Source of the DNA: Spirochaetales bacterium UBA6872 | Lineage (GTDB): Bacteria; Spirochaetota; Spirochaetia; Sphaerochaetales; Sphaerochaetaceae | Length of the DNA: 64,000 bases | Assembly (NCBI GenBank): GCA_002452215.1 | Contig: DKCO01000046.1 | Coordinates: 21,609-85,608, forward strand | Direction of reading: 5' to 3' | Shown: positions 1 through 7,880 of the stretch, piece by piece | Numbering within the stretch: position 1 is the stretch's first letter | How the letters are laid out: each line of letters starts with the position of its first letter | Notes under the pieces: model-generated | The model's database searches: none | The model's input: only the letters and a program-made list of their open reading frames with translations | What the model was told of the DNA's origin: nothing | Translations under genes and position numbers: made by a program

Positions 1-666
1 ATGATAAGTGCCATTGCATCGGGAATTACGAATACAGCCAAAATTGCAAGCAAACTGAATATCGAACCTGCACAGGCAAGTGCGATGCTAAAGACTCTCA
101 CTTCTTACGATATAGTGGCCAAAAAAGAAAACGCTGTGATAGGTGGAAGAAAAGCAACATGGAGAATAAAAGACAATTTCTTTGCATTCTGGGCATCTTT
201 CGTTTTCCCTGCAATGGCAAATATAGAAATAGACAATAGCGATGCTGCTTTCAAGATAGCTATTGAGAACTTGCCGCAGTTTACCGGAAAACACATCGAA
301 GAAGACATCAGGAAGTATATCATCAGACATAGTGACAGACTCATCATGGAATATGGTTCAGCCGAATTCCCAAACCCACAAGAAAAAACGAACGAAGAGC
401 TTGATTTTATAGCAAAATGCGAAAACGAGATCTATCTTTTTGGCAAGTTCAAGTGGAGAAATGGAGAAACAGGCATTCATGTACTTGACGACTTAAAAAG
501 AAAATCAATACTAGCTGTATCGAGGAATGTGAAAAGAGAATACTACATTTGCTCGGAATCTGGATTCTCAGATGAGCTTATCGAACTGGCATCAAAAGAC
601 AAGACAATACATCTTATTGAAGGAGATGAATTATTCGGCATAGCAAAACACAGAATTTCTTGTTGA
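1..666 (+). CDS. C-terminal part of a DUF234-type AAA ATPase (truncated by the window edge)
   Basis: The 221 visible residues start with a winged-helix-like segment (about 1-55, 'ASKLNIEPAQASAMLKTL') followed by the region typical of DUF234, the C-terminal domain of archaeal-type P-loop ATPases. No Walker A or B is present, so the ATPase half must lie upstream of position 1; the ATG at base 1 is probably an internal Met. DUF234 resembles a PD-(D/E)XK nuclease fold. Here the acidic 'EELDFIA' strand is kept, but the following strand reads 'LFGKFKW', where relatives usually have an acidic residue before the Lys. The nuclease-like site may therefore be degenerate. The gene faces the convergent methyltransferase gene with only 58 bp between them. 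Cellular role is unknown; the family is often mobile and found beside restriction or defence genes. Confidence 0.75.
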   Translation: MISAIASGITNTAKIASKLNIEPAQASAMLKTLTSYDIVAKKENAVIGGRKATWRIKDNFFAFWASFVFPAMANIEIDNSDAAFKIAIENLPQFTGKHIEEDIRKYIIRHSDRLIMEYGSAEFPNPQEKTNEELDFIAKCENEIYLFGKFKWRNGETGIHVLDDLKRKSILAVSRNVKREYYICSESGFSDELIELASKDKTIHLIEGDELFGIAKHRISC

Positions 667-724
667 TAGCCTTCGAAATGCCATCATCTCGAATTCTACC
701 ACGAGAACTTGTAATAATTTCGCA

Positions 725-1480
725 TCAGCTCTCGATATCAGATGACTCCATCCATTTATACAGAAGAATCGATGTTGCACATGCGACATTGATAGAGCCT
801 TTAGCTCCATATTGCTTTATAGAGACTCTCCCAAGGGATTTGTCTGCAATATCGAGAGCCTCTTTCGACACCCCAACTTCCTCCGATCCTATTATGCAAA
901 GTCCTTTTTCAGGAAACTCGAATTCCGATATATCAACTCCACCTAGCTCCAATGCAAATATTGGCATATCAAAAGACGACAAAGATGCCTCTTGCCAAGG
1001 TATTGCATCAACTGTATCACGACTTGTTCTACGAGCTCTTACATGACTTGGAGACGCGCACCCATCGGAGAGAAATATCTCTTTGACAGCAAAACTTTCA
1101 GCAGAACGGAAGATCGAACCAACATTGTATGGGCTTCTTAGGTGATCCAAGTACAAAAAATGGTTTGCAAACTTACGTTTCGACCAGTCGACAATACCAT
1201 CTCCATCGACAATGTCCCAATCAGCGGGACTTTCACCAAGAATATTGAGAATATAGTAGTAAATGTCGAGGTATGATGAGCTGTCGCATCTTGAATAGAA
1301 ATCCCTTATCTTTCTTTTATCGCCCTCCTCAACCAAGTCTGTTGACAAGAGATAAGAGAGCACAGAGTCAAGATATGACCTATCTTCTTTCTTTGATGCA
1401 GCTTGATGGAAGATATCGCCTATCTTCCTAAGTTGCACTCTAGGCTTCAGCATCTGGATCTTCTTGACTGTTATCATCAT
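725..1480 (-). CDS. SpoU/TrmH-family RNA 2'-O-ribose methyltransferase
   Basis: The protein has 251 residues. The C-terminal ~150 residues carry the three SPOUT (SpoU) motifs: 'LDHLRSPYNVGSIFRSAESF' with the catalytic Asn and Arg, 'GSEEVGVS' (S-adenosylmethionine loop of the trefoil knot), and 'GSINVACATSILLY'. The family transfers a methyl group from SAM to a ribose 2'-OH in rRNA or tRNA. The N-terminal ~95 residues are helical and not recognised; they are not an obvious L7Ae-like RlmB domain, so the target RNA cannot be named. The gene overlaps rsmI by 41 bp and is surely cotranscribed with it. The start at 1480 (or the next codon, 1477) is favoured by an AAGGGG just upstream; a later Met at 1453 has a weaker site. 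Confidence 0.85.
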   Translation of the reverse strand: MMITVKKIQMLKPRVQLRKIGDIFHQAASKKEDRSYLDSVLSYLLSTDLVEEGDKRKIRDFYSRCDSSSYLDIYYYILNILGESPADWDIVDGDGIVDWSKRKFANHFLYLDHLRSPYNVGSIFRSAESFAVKEIFLSDGCASPSHVRARRTSRDTVDAIPWQEASLSSFDMPIFALELGGVDISEFEFPEKGLCIIGSEEVGVSKEALDIADKSLGRVSIKQYGAKGSINVACATSILLYKWMESSDIES

Positions 1481-2156
1481 TTCCCCTTGGAACTACAGCT
1501 AATGCAAATTCGCCTTTTATCGCATCCTTTGCCTTGAAGAATGAAAGAACCTCATTAGGAGAACCAGAGATGATCTCCTCATGAGCTTTAGTCAACTCTC
1601 TTCCAACCACAATCTTCTTTATATTTGTCAAGCCACAGATCTCTTCAAGGGTCTTTACAACTCTAAAAGGAGATTCGTAGATAATGAAGCACTCACCTCT
1701 TTCCGCCAAGGATGCAAGTCTTTTTTGCCTCCTACCCTTTTTAGGTGATAGAAAACCTTCAAAAGTGAAGCTCTTTCCAATATTGCCAGAGATAGAGACT
1801 AGTGATACAAGTGCCGATGCTCCAGGGATTGGAACAATCGAATGTTTCCCATCCTCTCTTACTCTCTCAACGAGCCTAGAGCCTGGATCCGATATTCCAG
1901 GAGTGCCAGCATCCGAGCAATATGCAACGTCAAACCCCTGGTCCATTAGTTCGATAATCCCTTTTGCACTTGCTTCTTCATTATAGCTATGGCAAGCGAT
2001 TAATCTTTTTTTGATATCATAGTGCGATAGAAGCAAAGATGTATGCCTTGTATCTTCGCAAGCAATTACTTCGACACTTTGCAAAATCCTTATCGCTCTG
2101 AGCGTTATATCCTCAAGATTGCCAATTGGAGTTGCAACAATATAAAGAGTACTCAT
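1440..2156 (-). CDS. rsmI: 16S rRNA (cytidine-1402 2'-O)-methyltransferase RsmI
   Basis: The protein has 238 residues and begins with the diagnostic RsmI/tetrapyrrole-methylase sequence 'LYIVATPIGNLEDITLRA', followed by 'ACEDTRHTSLLL' and 'YCSDAGTPGISDPGSRLV', and a proline-rich 'IPGASALVS' loop. This is the class III SAM methyltransferase that modifies the ribose of C1402 in the ribosomal P site. It is slightly shorter than the usual ~280 residues at the C-terminus, a common variation. The downstream methyltransferase gene overlaps its end, so the two form an RNA-modification operon. Its promoter must lie in the same 207-bp interval that holds the sigma-54 promoter of the divergent pspA. Confidence 0.93.
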   Translation of the reverse strand: MSTLYIVATPIGNLEDITLRAIRILQSVEVIACEDTRHTSLLLSHYDIKKRLIACHSYNEEASAKGIIELMDQGFDVAYCSDAGTPGISDPGSRLVERVREDGKHSIVPIPGASALVSLVSISGNIGKSFTFEGFLSPKKGRRQKRLASLAERGECFIIYESPFRVVKTLEEICGLTNIKKIVVGRELTKAHEEIISGSPNEVLSFFKAKDAIKGEFALAVVPRGNDDNSQEDPDAEA

Positions 2157-2231
2157 GATGATAGACTAAATCAAATCTCGAGTTATAAAAAGAGCCAAAG
2201 ACATTTCCACCAAATGAATCGATTACATTAA

Positions 2232-2269
2232 AATGGCAAAAATAGCCATTAACTTGGCAATATTTCCCA
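2232..2269. promoter_or_regulatory. Paired PspF-type upstream activating sites for the first pspA
   Basis: Two 15-bp palindromes of the form TGG-N9-CCA lie here: TGGCAAAAATAGCCA (2234-2248, extended to a 19-bp palindrome by AA/TT flanks) and TGGCAATATTTCCCA (2255-2269). Their centres are 21 bp apart, two helical turns. The same arrangement, with nearly the same first sequence, stands before the second pspA at 8881-8915. This is where a hexameric sigma-54 activator would bind, about 60-80 bp upstream of the -24/-12 promoter. The assignment to PspF is inference from position and sequence sharing. Confidence 0.75.
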
Positions 2270-2313
2270 ATAATCGCCATAATTATTAGAAAAAAACAAC
2301 CCTTTTTGATTGT

Positions 2314-2328
2314 TGGCATGAAAAATGC
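2314..2328 (+). promoter_or_regulatory. Sigma-54 (-24/-12) promoter of the first pspA
   Basis: The sequence TTGGCATGAAAAATGC has the invariant GG (2315-2316) and GC (2327-2328) separated by exactly 10 nt, which is the sigma-54 spacing. Transcription would start near 2339-2340, about 25 nt before the ATG at 2364. No competing sigma-70 promoter is obvious on this strand. Confidence 0.85.
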
Positions 2329-2363
2329 GCATAAGAGATGAACACTTTCAATAGGAGATTAAA

Positions 2364-3020
2364 ATGAACGTATTTAAAAGACTAAGAGACATAATCTCTT
2401 CGAATGTTAACTCTGCACTCGACAAAATGGAAAACCCTGAAAAGATGATTGACCTCTCGATAACAGAACTCGAAGACTCTATTTTGGAGATGAAGACTAT
2501 CCTTGCTGAGAAGAAAGCTGAAGCAAATGGACTTGAAAGAGCATTAGAAGAGACTAAAAAAAGCATCTCAAGATGGGAAGAGAGAGCAAGGCTCGCTCTT
2601 GGAAAAAGCGAAGAAGAGATGGCTAAAGAAGCAGTTTCGGAAAAGCTGAGAGCCTCTGACAAAGCATCAAGACTAGAAGAGTCGCTAAATGAATTGCGAG
2701 CAATACTTGCATCTCTAGAAGAAAGCAAAATCGATGCAGAGAAAAAGCTCGTGGAGATGAAGGGCAAAGCTTTGACAATGAAAGCAAGAGCAAGAAGCGC
2801 AAGAGAAAAAAAGAAAGTCAGCGAAATAACAAGCTTATCCGAGAATAGCAAATTCGAAAAACGCCTTGCTGAAATCAGCGCAAAGATCGATAAATGGGAA
2901 GCATTGGCAACCAGTGATCCAATACATATGGAGGCAAAGGAAAGCAAAAGCTACGAGGAACTTGAAAAAGAAGATGCAATCGAAAAAGAACTTCAAAGGC
3001 TAAAGGAAAGCATAAAATAA
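2364..3020 (+). CDS. pspA: Phage shock protein A (PspA/IM30 family), first copy
   Basis: The 218-residue protein is almost entirely charged coiled coil and begins with the PspA amphipathic helix ('MNVFKRLRDIISSNVNSALDK') and the 'ENPEKMIDLSITELED' signature. PspA binds stressed inner membrane and, in proteobacteria, also inhibits PspF. Length matches the family. An AGGAG (2353-2357) precedes the ATG. The gene stands alone: its promoter is sigma-54 dependent and a terminator follows at 3032. A second, diverged pspA lies 6.7 kb away inside the psp operon and is controlled by what looks like the same kind of enhancer, so both copies are probably induced together by envelope stress. Confidence 0.92.
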   Translation: MNVFKRLRDIISSNVNSALDKMENPEKMIDLSITELEDSILEMKTILAEKKAEANGLERALEETKKSISRWEERARLALGKSEEEMAKEAVSEKLRASDKASRLEESLNELRAILASLEESKIDAEKKLVEMKGKALTMKARARSAREKKKVSEITSLSENSKFEKRLAEISAKIDKWEALATSDPIHMEAKESKSYEELEKEDAIEKELQRLKESIK

Positions 3021-3031
3021 CATAAACCATT

Positions 3032-3060
3032 GGCTCTTGCTTCATGCAAGGGCTTTTCTT
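3032..3060 (+). terminator. Rho-independent terminator after the first pspA
   Basis: The arms GGCTCTTGC (3032-3040) and GCAAGGGCT (3046-3054) form a stem with one G-U pair and a 5-nt loop, followed by a T-rich tail (TTTTCTTCTTTT). Confidence 0.85.
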
Positions 3061-3162
3061 CTTTTATAATCCAAAAGACCCTTACAACTTAAAAATGAAG
3101 TTGCTCCTTAGCTAAAGCTTATTCCATAGCCAGAAAGAACTCTTCAGGGATTCATTTAACGC

Positions 3163-4947
3163 TTATGCAAGGTTCCTCAGATACTCTTCCACGTTCTGAT
3201 ATTGAATGCCATCTATCACTTGGCTTTTTCCACGATAGATGACAAATTTTCCAACAATCGGGCCATAGCGATGCTCAGTCTGGGCGCATTTTTCCGCATC
3301 TATTAGATGGCGATACTGCTGTGTGACAGCTTCTTCGCTGTGCTTAATCTCGAAAATCCGACAGGAACCCGTTTTTGGATCAAACACCACCATGTCAAAC
3401 TCGCCCACAGGAAATTGCAAGACGAACACCTGCTTTTTGGGGTTCGCTAGCTTAGTTTCCAGCAGAACAATATCCTCCATCATACGCCCCTTGATCTCGG
3501 TCAGGATACGCTCTTGCACGGCGGTGCGTTCCGTTAGAGACAGCGCGCTGAATCTTTCATCCAGCAGTAGACTAGAAATCAGTGCATCTGCCTGTGCATA
3601 GCGGAGACCAGGTTGCGCAATGACCGTACGACTGGACTTGATGTTGACATCAGGCAGGTGCAGCACATCAATCTCCCGTGTCAGATCCATCAAATCAAGA
3701 TACTCCTTGATCTCCGATACATGAACATCATCCAGTTTTACAGTTTGTTCTGCCTTGTTGCGGATCTCCATTAGCTTTCGCAGATTATCGGTGACAGCAA
3801 CAATGTCAACACGGTCAAGAATGTCCGTAGGTCTCTCCTTATCTCGGCGCAAATTACTAGCAGAAATACCAAGGTCGTGGGACTTCCAATCCTGTATCAA
3901 CACCTCCAGTGTGAAACGATGGTTGATATCCTCCACGACACGGTTGATGGCGCTTGTCAGCTCATTTTTGTCATACAAGTCCCGAAGATGACGGAAATGG
4001 TCCCCATATTGATAGCAACGCAGAGAATGCTGGATATTACGTGCAATGGCCGTGTCCACATACTCATCGGTACTTTCTTTGCTAGCAAATGTGGAAGTCT
4101 CATTGTAGTGAACACCACCAAGGCTCATTGTACCACCATAGCGAATATACTCGTCGATGCCGTGGATGCCAAGCACGGACTCAAACTCGCGGTAAGGAAT
4201 AAATGTCGTGTGCAATAGAATACAGCGATCATAGAGCTGTTCATCCTCGGCGAAGAGAAATCCTAGAGAATCCGTACCAGAGAGCACGATCTTCATGCCG
4301 CATGTCGCGAACACGTCAGAGAAGAGCGCAGCACCCTCAATGAAATCCTCCATCAACGTCACTTCATCAATGAACACATAGCAAAATCCATTTGCTTCCA
4401 GAGTCCTCAGATCACGGTTCAAGTCTGCAAGTGTATCTTTTGCAGTAATCTGAATGAACGCAGCCTTGGACAGTTCCGAGTCGCGCATTTTTGCAAAAAT
4501 CTGACGGATCATAGTAGTTTTTCCTGTCCGACGCAAACCGTAGAGAATGAATACTTTGTCCTGCTGTCCGCCGTAGACGAAGTCATGCAATTGCTGAAAA
4601 CATTCACGTTCACGATAGCTACAGACAGGCGATGCAAAGGATCGTAACGCCTCACCTGTTCGGATATTGGTGCTAAACACATAGGTGTCCACATTTTGAG
4701 GCTTTGGAAGTTGCTTTGTCAGTGCTTTCAATTCCTGCTCCAGTTCCTTTCGCCGCTTGATCTGAGCGCGGAAGTCATCCAATTTATCCAATGGAATATA
4801 CTTCTCACGCCGTTTCTTGTCCTCCATCCAACGATGGTAGAAGTACTCCTTGCCATTGACTGTTTTCTTCGTAACAGAACCAACAGGCAAAGCAGAAATC
4901 TGCTGCTCCAGCTCCGCCACCCGCGCCTGTATTTTTGACAACTCCAT
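3163..4947 (-). CDS. AAA+ ATPase with C-terminal PD-(D/E)XK-like domain, probably acquired
   Basis: The 594-residue protein opens with a coiled coil (1-80) containing an RNA/DNA-binding-like basic stretch. The ATPase core follows, with Walker A 'GLRRTGKTT' near residue 140 and Walker B 'CYVFIDEV' near 190. The C-terminal segment, 'GEFDMVVFDP' followed by 'IFEIKHS', is a typical PD-(D/E)XK nuclease-fold active site that looks intact. This is the architecture of mobile archaeal-type ATPases of unknown function; many occur near defence or mobile genes. Its base composition is visibly richer in G+C than both neighbours and its codon choice differs, which suggests recent transfer. It has its own strong promoter (4973-5000) and no close operon partner. 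Confidence 0.8.
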   Translation of the reverse strand: MELSKIQARVAELEQQISALPVGSVTKKTVNGKEYFYHRWMEDKKRREKYIPLDKLDDFRAQIKRRKELEQELKALTKQLPKPQNVDTYVFSTNIRTGEALRSFASPVCSYRERECFQQLHDFVYGGQQDKVFILYGLRRTGKTTMIRQIFAKMRDSELSKAAFIQITAKDTLADLNRDLRTLEANGFCYVFIDEVTLMEDFIEGAALFSDVFATCGMKIVLSGTDSLGFLFAEDEQLYDRCILLHTTFIPYREFESVLGIHGIDEYIRYGGTMSLGGVHYNETSTFASKESTDEYVDTAIARNIQHSLRCYQYGDHFRHLRDLYDKNELTSAINRVVEDINHRFTLEVLIQDWKSHDLGISASNLRRDKERPTDILDRVDIVAVTDNLRKLMEIRNKAEQTVKLDDVHVSEIKEYLDLMDLTREIDVLHLPDVNIKSSRTVIAQPGLRYAQADALISSLLLDERFSALSLTERTAVQERILTEIKGRMMEDIVLLETKLANPKKQVFVLQFPVGEFDMVVFDPKTGSCRIFEIKHSEEAVTQQYRHLIDAEKCAQTEHRYGPIVGKFVIYRGKSQVIDGIQYQNVEEYLRNLA

Positions 4948-4972
4948 CGCTTATCCCCTATTCGCTGATGAT

Positions 4973-5000
4973 ATTATACCCTACTATACCCAATAGTCAA
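4973..5000 (-). promoter_or_regulatory. Sigma-70 promoter of the acquired ATPase gene, with GGGTATA repeats
   Basis: Read on the minus strand, TTGACT (complement of 4995-5000) and TATAAT (complement of 4973-4978) are 16 bp apart. The element GGGTATA occurs twice as a direct repeat across the promoter. An inverted copy (TATACCC 4985-4991 against GGGTATA 5001-5007) surrounds the -35 box, which could be an operator. The start codon at 4947 follows with a GGGGAT. Confidence 0.65.
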
Positions 5001-5066
5001 GGGTATAATAGAGAGACTATTTAAACTACATATATCTTACAAAAAAAATGATACTTTGGTCTTCTT

Positions 5067-5128
5067 TTGCTATTCCGCTCTGTTAAATTCTTAATAGCAA
5101 AGAGAAAAATACGAAAAGCAAGATATCA
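5067..5128 (+). repeat. Duplicated, inactivated start of the LRR lipoprotein gene
   Basis: Bases 5067-5127 repeat 5564-5624, the ribosome-binding site and first codons of the LRR lipoprotein gene, with four mismatches in 61 positions, all transitions. One of them turns the ATG (5608) into ACG (5111-5113). Similarity stops at about 5128, where the sequence joins a reversed DUF3800 gene fragment. This is the stub of a former paralogue or of a tandem duplication. Confidence 0.8.
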
Positions 5129-5363
5129 CATATTGTCTAAGCATTTGATGAAGTGAGGTATTAGCTAACTCGCAGCCCAACCTTCTCTCAAGAGAACCTA
5201 GACTTGCAAGCTTTGTTTCAAGCTCATTAATTTCTGCCATGATATTGACAGACTGATCATGAAAAACCATTGAGACGATGTAATATGAGGAATGTTCAGC
5301 ATAATCACCAAAATCGCCGGATTCATCAACGAATATGCTAAGCTCCTTCGTGATTACAACCAC
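5091..5363 (-). pseudogene. DUF3800-family gene fragment
   Basis: The 90-codon frame starts with 'LSIFVDESGDFG' and continues 'YYIVSMVFHDQS', the conserved N-terminal strand and Asp cluster of DUF3800, an RNase H-fold family common on mobile elements. Family members run about 220-260 residues. Here the recognisable part ends around residue 75, and the last ~13 codons read antisense through the duplicated lipoprotein-gene start. The gene is therefore a truncated relic and is unlikely to be functional. Confidence 0.75.
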
Positions 5364-5563
5364 CTAAAAAATAGCGGGTGTCTCACCCGCTTTTGAGGGG
5401 GACCCGGGTCTTTCGACCAGCCCCTGACTGGCTTCCCAGCTATCAATAAGCTAGCTTGGATTGCATCAAAAGTCAACTGAATATTCTCGATAGTAGCAGT
5501 AACGCATGGAAGGTTTAATTATCATTTTATCAACAAAAATACAATTGATATTCCGTTATCTCT
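5364..5563. other. Intergenic tract with a run of small G+C-rich hairpins
   Basis: No protein gene is supported here. From about 5373 to 5455 several short hairpins follow one another: GCGGGTG/CACCCGC with a 3-nt loop and a T4 tail, a GACCCGGGTC palindrome, GGTC/GACC with a TTTC loop, CCAG/CTGG, and an imperfect CCAGCTA/TAGCTTGG. The first could be a terminator. The cluster is clearly richer in G+C than its surroundings and could be the end of a transposable element or a structured RNA; neither is proven. Confidence 0.4.
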
Positions 5564-5607
5564 TTGCTATTCTGCTCTGTTAAATTCTTGATAGCAAAGA
5601 GGAAAAT

Positions 5608-7878
5608 ATGAAAAGCAAGATATCTCTTCTCATACTTTTTACAGCACTAATAGCATTATCATGCGAAAACCAAATTCAAAACAACATAAAGACAGTAAAA
5701 CACGAAAATATCGTATATAGGGTTATAGATGACAAAAATGCTTCAGTTTATTCTGTTGAGAACAAAGATCTAGAAAATTGGGATTGCACAATCGAAGAGA
5801 AAGTCGAGAACTACAGCATAGTTTCAATCGACTCAAACGCTCTCTCTGATTGCAAAGGTCTGTTGTCGCTAGAGCTCCCAAAGACAGTTGTTTATATTGG
5901 AGAGAATATTGTATCAGGGGCAAATTCGCTCAAGAGTATAAGATTTCTATCATCTACTCTTTCTTTCTCAGGAAATAGTTTCTCGAATGCTACAAGCCTG
6001 AAAGACGTATACATGGAAAACATACGCCTTGAAGAGTGGGAAAATGTCATAAAGGATGGAAAAGAAGACTCTCTTGCCTACAATGTAGTGTTCCACTTCC
6101 AAAACAATGAAAGCTACTTCAGAGAAAAAGAGCTTGCAATAGATGGAGTCAAGTACATAATCAAAAAAACCAACGGTTATGTTGAAGTAATTGGTGCAAC
6201 AGAAGATGCGACAGAAATAGCAATCCAGAGTGAAATAGAAGGCATCCCTGTTACGAGTATAAAAGACAATGCATTTTACAATAACGAAAAAATAACAAGC
6301 GTTGTTATCCCATCATCTGTTACAGAAATTGGAATCAATGTCTTCTCCAGTTGCAATAAACTAAAAAAGGCTACTATAAAAGCAAATATAACAGCACTTC
6401 CTGCGTGCATCTTCCAAGGATGCTTGATGCTCTCTGATGTAGAGCTTCCAAACACACTGACAGCAATCAGTGACTATGCATTTACAAGTTGCCTTTCACT
6501 TTCTTCTATTGATATCCCAGACAGTGTCGAGTCAATTGGTACGCAAGCTTTTGAGAGTGCGAATCTTAAAACAATAAAGCTCCCTTCAAAGTTGAAAGAA
6601 ATCTCTCCTCAATGCTTTGGCTACAACAATTATATGACAGAGATTACAATACCAGAGGGCGTCACAACTATAGGCTCACGCGCATTCGAATTTTGCGACG
6701 ACCTGAAGAGCATAAATCTTCCATCAACATTAGAAAGCATTGGAGACTATGCATTTACAGGGTGCTTCCATCTCGAAAGCATCTCTCTTCCTCAATCGCT
6801 TACCAAGATCGGTAAATATGCATTCAGCGTAGATAGCTACGATGATCCAATATCAAGTGCTGCATGCAAAGCATTGAAAACAGTCAATATAGAACAGAAC
6901 TCCAAGCTTGAATCGATTGGTGAAAGTGCTTTCGCTGGCTGTATTGAGCTTGAAAGTATAGCTCTTCCAGACTCATTGAAAGAAATAAGCAGCAACACAT
7001 TCAAAGATTGCTTGAAGCTAACATCCGTAACTCTTTCTGATGGACTCACAACAATCAAAAACAGTGCATTCTATAATTGTAAAGCATTGAAAACAGTCTC
7101 TATTCCAAAAACAGTTACAAATATAGGCCCATCAGCATTTTATAAATGCACTAATCTTGCTAGCGTAGCAATAGCTGATAATTCATCGTTGGAAGAGATC
7201 GGAGCCTCAGCTTTTTATGGTTGCTCTGCTCTATCTGGAATAGACTTGTCTAAAACACAAATAACAAAATTAGGAAATTCTGCTTTCAAAGAATGTGGTT
7301 TAAAAAGTATTCTTCTTCCATCTTCCTTAAAAGAGATTGGAGCATCCGCTTTTTATGGTTGCTTTGATCTATCAGAAATAAATCTTCCTCAAAATCTTAC
7401 AACTATTGGAAACAGCGCATTCCACTCTTGTATAAATCTTGAGAGTATAACTATCCCTAATTCTGTTACATCGATTGAACAATGTGCATTTCGAAATTGC
7501 ACAAGGCTTTCTTCTGTAACACTATCATCAAACATAAAGGAAATAGCCCCACACTCATTCCAGAATACAGTAATAACAACAATTACAATTCCATCAGGTG
7601 TAACAACAATCGAAGAGTATGCTTTTGCTGAAACAAAACTGAGTAGTATAACAATATCCCAAAAGCTTGAGACTATTGGCTCATATGCATTTTCATCTTG
7701 CACAAATCTTAAAAGCATAAGCTTGCCATCAACACTTGAAAGCGTTGGAAATAATGCATTTCAGGGAGCCACCACTCTAAAAGAAGTCAATATTGATAAA
7801 CAAGAAGGCTCAATGGATACATCTTCGTGGGGATGCAGCAAGAGTATTATAAAATGGAAAGCTGAGCCTATAACTTAA
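5608..7878 (+). CDS. BspA-like leucine-rich-repeat surface lipoprotein
   Basis: The 756-residue protein has a lipoprotein signal peptide with lipobox 'IALSC' (Cys19). After a less regular ~180-residue segment come about 20 copies of the LRR_5/BspA (TpLRR) repeat, recognisable as 'L.SI.LPSTLESIGDYAF.GC' with variations. The repeat is known from Treponema, Tannerella and Trichomonas surface proteins, where it mediates binding to host matrix or other bacteria. Anchoring to a membrane through the lipidated Cys is expected; ligand is unknown. The gene ends 2 bp before the end of the convergent pspF gene with no terminator in between. Its start region has been duplicated 497 bp upstream. Confidence 0.9.
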   Translation: MKSKISLLILFTALIALSCENQIQNNIKTVKHENIVYRVIDDKNASVYSVENKDLENWDCTIEEKVENYSIVSIDSNALSDCKGLLSLELPKTVVYIGENIVSGANSLKSIRFLSSTLSFSGNSFSNATSLKDVYMENIRLEEWENVIKDGKEDSLAYNVVFHFQNNESYFREKELAIDGVKYIIKKTNGYVEVIGATEDATEIAIQSEIEGIPVTSIKDNAFYNNEKITSVVIPSSVTEIGINVFSSCNKLKKATIKANITALPACIFQGCLMLSDVELPNTLTAISDYAFTSCLSLSSIDIPDSVESIGTQAFESANLKTIKLPSKLKEISPQCFGYNNYMTEITIPEGVTTIGSRAFEFCDDLKSINLPSTLESIGDYAFTGCFHLESISLPQSLTKIGKYAFSVDSYDDPISSAACKALKTVNIEQNSKLESIGESAFAGCIELESIALPDSLKEISSNTFKDCLKLTSVTLSDGLTTIKNSAFYNCKALKTVSIPKTVTNIGPSAFYKCTNLASVAIADNSSLEEIGASAFYGCSALSGIDLSKTQITKLGNSAFKECGLKSILLPSSLKEIGASAFYGCFDLSEINLPQNLTTIGNSAFHSCINLESITIPNSVTSIEQCAFRNCTRLSSVTLSSNIKEIAPHSFQNTVITTITIPSGVTTIEEYAFAETKLSSITISQKLETIGSYAFSSCTNLKSISLPSTLESVGNNAFQGATTLKEVNIDKQEGSMDTSSWGCSKSIIKWKAEPIT

Positions 7879-7880
7879 AA

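Noticed and set aside
725..2156. rsmI-SpoU overlap considered as a frameshifted single gene
   Set aside because: Both halves are complete members of different methyltransferase families with their own starts; the 41-bp overlap is ordinary operon coupling.
2348..2947. Long open frame antisense to the first pspA (199 codons)
   Set aside because: It is Ser/Leu-rich, mirrors the charged coiled coil on the other strand, has no ribosome-binding site and lies entirely inside pspA.
5700..7860. Tandem DNA repeats within the LRR lipoprotein gene
   Set aside because: The periodicity is explained by the protein repeat; copies are diverged at DNA level and not a separate repeat or CRISPR array.
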